Shown piece after piece: positions 59,101 through 64,000 of a stretch of 64,000 nucleotides of DNA. This DNA comes from Meloidogyne chitwoodi (taxonomy: Eukaryota > Nematoda > Chromadorea > Rhabditida > Meloidogynidae). The position numbers were made by a program, and so were the translations under genes. The notes beneath the pieces are model-generated. The model searched no databases, was not told where the DNA came from, and saw only the letters and a list, made by a program, of their open reading frames with translations. Positions within the stretch are counted from its first letter, which is position 1; each line of letters starts with the position of its first letter. The DNA lies in NCBI GenBank assembly GCA_015183035.1, contig JACZZP010000005.1, forward strand, positions 1,054,001 through 1,118,000, in the 5' to 3' direction.

Positions 59101-61061
59101 TTCCTTTGGTCAATCGAGCAATGAGTGAATTGTCCAAAAGTTATGTAATTCGTTTTGGTTTACCAAAAACTAATCCATATCTGAGTCCAACTGACTATGT
59201 TTATAGCAAGGTAAAATATCTCGATTTTATTATTTTCTGTTTTTGTTTACTTAAGGTTTCAACATTTCATGAGTTAGTTTCATCTGTTGTTCAGGCTGGT
59301 GATCAATCAATGCTAGATAGTACACATTCTAAAGCACATGTTATAATTGAGGTTAATTATTTGTTTTTTATTATTTAAAGTGAATTCGACATTTTAATAG
59401 GTTGGATCTTTGCTTCTAACTTTAGTTGAAGGTGTTCAAAATTCTCGTCATGAAGATTTTGCAATTCACATAGAAAATGATATTTCTACATGGTTAAATC
59501 AGCCTGACTTTCTTACTCATTTTACTGCTCATGTAAGTTTTCTATATTGATGAATATAAATTTATACTTTTTTGTCTTCTTATTTTTATTCATGTCTGAA
59601 CGGTTAATTTAAAAAAATTATCCAAATTTTCGGTGTACCTCTTTTTTCTATTCCTTGCTTATTTCTATTTAAACTATTTGTTACTTTAAAAATTAGGTAT
59701 AGATATTAATGAAATTTTTTGTAAGGCCTCGATTGCTAAATGTCCATTTTTCAAATTAATAATATTGGATGTTTATTTCTTGGGGCAAAAATAATTTAAT
59801 AAAGATTAAGACACTATTGACTATTAATTGAGTCTTTAATGTTGGAATACTTTATTACATTTTTAGTTCAATTTGTTTATTTTTCTTTAATTTTTTCATT
59901 ACTTGAAATATTTAAGTTGAACACAGCTCTAGACTTTTTAACCGCTTCAATTCCTGCATCTGCAGTTTCAACACTTGATGAACAAACACAACTTTCTAAT
60001 CCTAATTCAACAATTTATGAACAATGTCTACAATTGGCACATTTTGTTCTTTCTCAACAATCATCAGCGCAACGTAATGATTCAAAGATTATTTCAAGAT
60101 TTGCAACTTTGGGACATCAAAAGGATGCTCTAGAATTGGCTGAAAAATATAAAGTGAGTTTCTTGAAAATATTTTCTATCAACATTTCTATTAATTATGG
60201 ATTTGAGACATTATAAAGGGACAATTGTGAGAAATTTTATCTTTTTAAATAAAAGAAATTTATTTTTTGTCTAATAATATTTTTGTTTTAATTAAGGATT
60301 TCACTTTCCTTGTTGTGTACTGTTATAATAAACTTGACAAACGCCAATGTGAAGAAGCACTGAATAGATACAAACGAGAATATGAGAACGACAGGTATTT
60401 ATATTTGTCTTTTTTATTTTACTTATTTTTATTAATTATTATTTAGTTTCTACGATTTTCTTTATACATGGTATCAGCAAAAAGGTATTAAAATATAATT
60501 GTTATTTTTGAAATTAATTAAACTTAAGGTATGTTTAACCATCTTCTTGCAGAACCTGGAAAAAGAGCTAGTGATTTTCTTGCAAAACGTCAAGAACTCA
60601 ATTGGATTAGACAGGTTGAAGAAGGTCATTTCACTCAAGCAAAAAAAACATTAAAAAATATGTCGCTCAATGAACAAGACGAACGCAAAAAATTGGTTAA
60701 AATTTTTTCTATTTTAACAATTTTTTAACATTTTAAGTAGTTTAGAAAGTGAGAATATTTATTAAAAAATGTAATAAATAACAACTATGAAATTGAATTT
60801 TATATTTAAAATGCATTTAGTTTCAAGAACATTTTTTAAATAAATTTTTTCTTTATTTTGAGATTAAGTCTAAATTTTTGACAATTATTTTTATTTATTT
60901 ATTTTTTTCAGATAAAATTATCACTTTGTAAAATTGCCGCTCTTTGTGAAGAAAATGAAAATGTAGCTGAAATAGCTGAATTATCTGAAAAGATCCGTGA
61001 ATTACATGAATGTAGTAATGGAAAACAGATAAATGGGGATAATGGTATAAATATGGAATAA
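56175..61061 (+). CDS. npp-15: Nucleoporin NUP133 of the nuclear pore Y-complex
   Basis: Scaffold nucleoporin that links Y-complexes into rings and helps tether centrosomal dynein at mitotic entry. About 20 exons. The N-terminal beta-propeller shows ANVTPLGRCLLICNNHIYVW, LAISPEGYLRYWSELG, FLLTTTTGSFHIIDLF and, near its end, the curvature-sensing ALPS-like stretch GPGGGIGHRMSLLLFG (human GIGRRVSSLFG). The C-terminal helical part matches the family closely: RFATLGHQKDALELAEKYKD, LNRYKREYENDSFYDFLYTW, RASDFLAKRQELNWIRQVEE, AKKTLKNMSL, KLSLCKIAALCEENEN. The exact splice between the third and fourth exons (about 56460-56670) is uncertain. Some middle exons (57100-59400) are recognised only by position and frame. 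Confidence 0.88.
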
Positions 61062-61571
61062 TATTAATTTGTTTTAAATTTTTAATTTTATTTTTAAAAT
61101 ATTTATTTTTGTTTTCGATCTCTTTAACTATTAAAGAATGTATAAACGAAAATTTGTCTATTTTTGATATATTTATTGCTTAAGATCGGTTTAACGATTA
61201 CTTTTAATTGTTTTACATTTTGTCTTTGAACCAATTTTCTTGTTGTCGTAAAAGTTATTTTTTATTTAAAAAATTATTCTTTTACATGATTTAATATAAA
61301 AAAATACGGTAGGCGCACAGGATTAATTTAAATATTTCTAAAAATAAAAATTTAAAAAAATAATTTCAATTTTATTCACAAAAAAATTTTGTTTTACAAC
61401 ACAAAAAATTTGTCAAAACTTTTTTTTTTTTTAATATATTTTCTTTTTAATCCTTGATAAAAGAATTTACAATATTTATACATAAACAACATATATGTGT
61501 GTAGCTATTTATCATTTCAATATTTAACATCCTTTAAGTCCTGCAATATAATTTTAAAAAAATATTATTTT
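61062..61571. other. Intergenic spacer between convergent NUP133 and cellulase genes
   Basis: A/T-rich, with AATATT/ATTAAA signals. Nothing else recognised. Confidence 0.45.
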
Positions 61572-63396
61572 TTAATTTTTACCATTATTAAATTGCCACA
61601 TATGGGTTCTTAGAAATTTTGCAGAACCACTAAGACATGATTCTTGATAGACTTGTTTAGCATTACAAGTATTTAACATTAATGAAAGTCCTAAATTTGG
61701 AGTTTTTGGATCAGTAAAATTTGCAAATGTCCATTTCATGTAAGAAAGTTTATGTTGATTCATTAAATCCCAACTAAATAATTTAAAATTTAATTAAATT
61801 TTATTTTTTTTTGTTTGAACATTTAATGCAAATTAGGTAATGATTTCTTGAAATTTTTGAAAATTGCATAATTTATGATTTTTTTTGTATTTTTGAATAA
61901 AACTATTTTTTGTATAAACTTTTTAAAAGGTCATTTAAAATTTTTTATTATTTAGGAACTAAAAACCCACAATTTATGCATTGCATCATAATTAATTGGT
62001 GCTGCAAAAGGATAAACATCTGTTTCTCCATATTCTGAGATAAAAAGTCCACGATTTAAAGCTGTTGCATTTTCTATTATTCCTTTTGGGTATGTATACC
62101 AAACATATTCGTTAACCATAGGATACCAATGAAGTGTATACCTTTAAAATTAATTTTTATTTTAATAATTATATGTAAATTTAAAATAATAATTACATTA
62201 TATTTTTTCCTTTAACAGGATCAAAAATATTTTTAGCAATATCATTAGAGCCGAGAATAACAATAACATCTTGATCTATTTCGCGAACAGTCTTACAAAA
62301 TTTAAAAATTAAATTCAATCTTATAAATATATTTTTAAAAAAATAAAAATAAAATAAAAAAAATTTAATGTCATCAGAAAATAAAACATAACTAATTATT
62401 TTCAATTAATTTAAGAAATGAGAGAGTTACTCACCTTAAGAATTTGAGTATGATATTTTTTTACTATATTCCATTCGCATGCAGGTTCATTCCAAAATTC
62501 CAACAAAACATTTGAAACTCCTTTATATTTTTTTGCAATTATTGTAAAAAATTCTTTGGCTTTATTTGTAAAGCGTTGAACATCAGAAGTTTTGTTACAG
62601 CTCCAAGTTGAAGAATCGTGCCAATCAACAAGAACATAGATTCCATTCTAAAATTTTTAAAATATTATTTAAAAATATATTTATTAAATTTAATTTTAAT
62701 TAAATAAAAATATAAATTAAAAAAAGTTTACTGAAATTGCTGCATCAATCACTGTATAAGCAGCCTTGAGTGCTTTATCCGGGTTGTCCATATAACCTCC
62801 ATCAACTGTTCCTATCGGTGCACGAACCTAAAATTGATTCTTAAATTTTTGAGATAGTTAATAGTTGGCTAAGCCGAAATATATACCAGGGATGGGAAAA
62901 ATCCGAAAATAAAAAGTGGAAGGTGGAAGGTGGAAGAAAAATGTCCTAAAAAGGTGGAATATCGTGGAAGGATGGAAGTGGAAGTTTGCCCATCCCTGAT
63001 ATATACCGAGGGTCTCGGCCTTTTTACGGTATTGGCCACTAACTGATTGAGACTAGATCATAAGCTAAGCTGAGATTAAGCTCAACTGTTAACATCATCG
63101 GTTTGCTGAAACCAGTATTGGTTTACCAACTATAGTAATCATTAAAACCTATGTCCTTTTGCTTTCTGGTAACTTACAATATTTCCGTTGTAAAAACATT
63201 TTATTGCCCTAACAACACCAGCATCAAAAAAGCCAGTATTCCATTGACTGAAAAATAGCGAAAGACCTCTTAATTGAACTACTTGTCCATTATTGCCAAG
63301 TAATTGACCTTTACCACTAACAGAAAGTTTTCCATATGGTGGATCAACTGATAAGACAATCAGAAAATAAGTAAAAAATTGAATTAAAAAGAACAT
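61572..63396 (-). CDS. Secreted GH5 cellulase (beta-1,4-endoglucanase)
   Basis: Hydrolyses beta-1,4-glucan in plant cell walls; secreted by plant-parasitic nematodes during root invasion. Six exons in phase give about 330 residues. Signal peptide (LIQFFTYFLIVLS), then PPYGKLSVSGKGQL and GQVVQLRGLSLFF, the typical start of nematode GH5_2 cellulases. Catalytic and core motifs: IYVLVDWHD, general acid in EFWNEPA, LHWYP, nucleophile in LFISEYGE, and YMKWTFANFTD near the end. No linker or carbohydrate-binding module follows the catalytic domain. The family is known to have entered nematodes from bacteria and to have gained introns since. Intron 1 (62828-63177) holds a hAT-like MITE. Specificity (cellulose or mixed glucan) cannot be read. 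Confidence 0.95.
62887..62998. mobile_element. 112-bp hAT-like MITE in the cellulase first intron
   Basis: Terminal inverted repeats CAGGGATGGG / CCCATCCCTG (10 bases, perfect) are flanked by an exact 8-base target duplication ATATATAC (62879-62886 and 62999-63006), the hallmark of hAT transposons. Inside is a short repeat of GGTGGAAG units. There is no coding capacity. The same 10-base end also occurs singly at 6846-6855. Confidence 0.9.
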
Positions 63397-64000
63397 TATT
63401 TTAATTTTTGAGGGGAAAAATGATAAATGAATGTTAATAATTTCAGTTAAATAGCGTTATTTTATATCTAAGAAATTTCTCAAATAAAAATTTGTCCCAG
63501 ACGTAATGTAAGTTTTAAATTTTAGAAAAAAAAGAGACCTGAATAAACAGATTGCTTTAAACATTATTAAGTACATTAAATAAGGGTAAGCCCAGAAATC
63601 ACCGACAGTAAGATCAATAATGTCTCGACACCTGACTGAATCCATCGATTTTTATTAAATCCGAGTCCATAATTCAAATTTTTTATCACATATTAATTAT
63701 TTATTTTAGTTCGAATAAACTTATGCAAGAAATAGATAAGGTTACGAAAGACCAACTTAAAGTTTTTTATTTTTATTGTTAATAGGTGATTTTTAAGTAG
63801 GTGATGTTTAGGGTTCGATTAAAATATAATTTAATTCAATTAATTAAATATAACATATGCATATGTTTATTTTAATTAATTGACATTTTATCCTCAATGT
63901 TTCATTAATATTTTCAGCTAATTAAATACTAAAGAATTATTATATACTTCCTTTTAATTATAATTAAGGCTTAACGGGATTGGGATTTTCAAACTAAATT
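63397..64000. other. Upstream region of the cellulase gene
   Basis: The first 100-300 bases must contain the cellulase promoter. A minus-strand open frame of 62 codons (63457-63645) shows no family resemblance or splice context and is not called. The window ends in A/T-rich DNA. Confidence 0.45.

Noticed and set aside
63457..63645. 62-codon minus-strand frame upstream of the cellulase
   Set aside because: No similarity, signal peptide or matching splice sites; probably chance.

Overview
The window reads as nuclear DNA from a plant-parasitic nematode, most likely a root-knot nematode (Meloidogyne) with a very AT-rich genome. The intergenic DNA is almost pure A/T. Genes are cut into many exons by introns that are mostly 40-60 bases. 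The protein set is animal and nematode (IFT81, bifunctional PAM, UCHL5, NUP133, a MOLO-1-like protein), combined with a secreted GH5 cellulase and a small secreted LysM protein, which point to plant parasitism. All gene models below were built by hand, joining exons by reading frame and splice sites, so individual exon edges may be a few bases off. The genus is an inference.

Layout. 0-7 kb: fatty-acid elongase (cut by the left edge), LysM protein on the minus strand, then a basic/proline-rich protein with two candidate first exons. 8-15 kb: proteasome ATPase RPT1, Elongin A and a secreted cysteine-rich protein, all on the plus strand. 17-25 kb: a TPM/MOLO-1-like protein, a short-chain dehydrogenase, a tandemly duplicated Gly/His-rich secreted peptide gene (second copy broken) and a divergent S1 protease. 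25-36 kb: the deubiquitinase UCHL5, IFT81, a syntaxin-7-like SNARE, mitochondrial enoyl reductase (MECR-like) and a membrane-anchored methyltransferase. 37-46 kb: two Ly6-like secreted proteins, a long coiled-coil protein, and a protein joining an apparent signal peptide to a chromodomain and a PHD finger. 46-64 kb: a 3.2 kb gene-free stretch, a Ras-like GTPase with a long N-terminal extension, bifunctional PAM, NUP133 and the GH5 cellulase.

How the genes relate. There is no operon-like functional cluster. RPT1 and UCHL5 both act at the 26S proteasome but lie 16 kb apart. Several neighbours converge with ends about 40-110 bases apart, and two pairs (UCHL5/IFT81 and PAM/NUP133) start head to head from 350-400 base gaps. 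Secretory or host-interface genes (LysM, GH5, Gly/His-rich peptide, chromodomain-PHD protein, Ly6-like proteins, S1 protease) are scattered among housekeeping genes.

Mobile and unusual DNA. Five short inverted-repeat elements were found: a TA-flanked MITE in the 3' end of the Gly/His peptide gene, a 203-base hairpin upstream of the syntaxin, a GATCCGG-rich element in a MECR intron, a palindrome in a PAM intron, and a hAT-like MITE with an exact 8-base target duplication in the cellulase's first intron. Three introns appear to use GC-AG splice sites. The most interesting item is the secreted-looking chromodomain-PHD protein at 42.6-44.7 kb.
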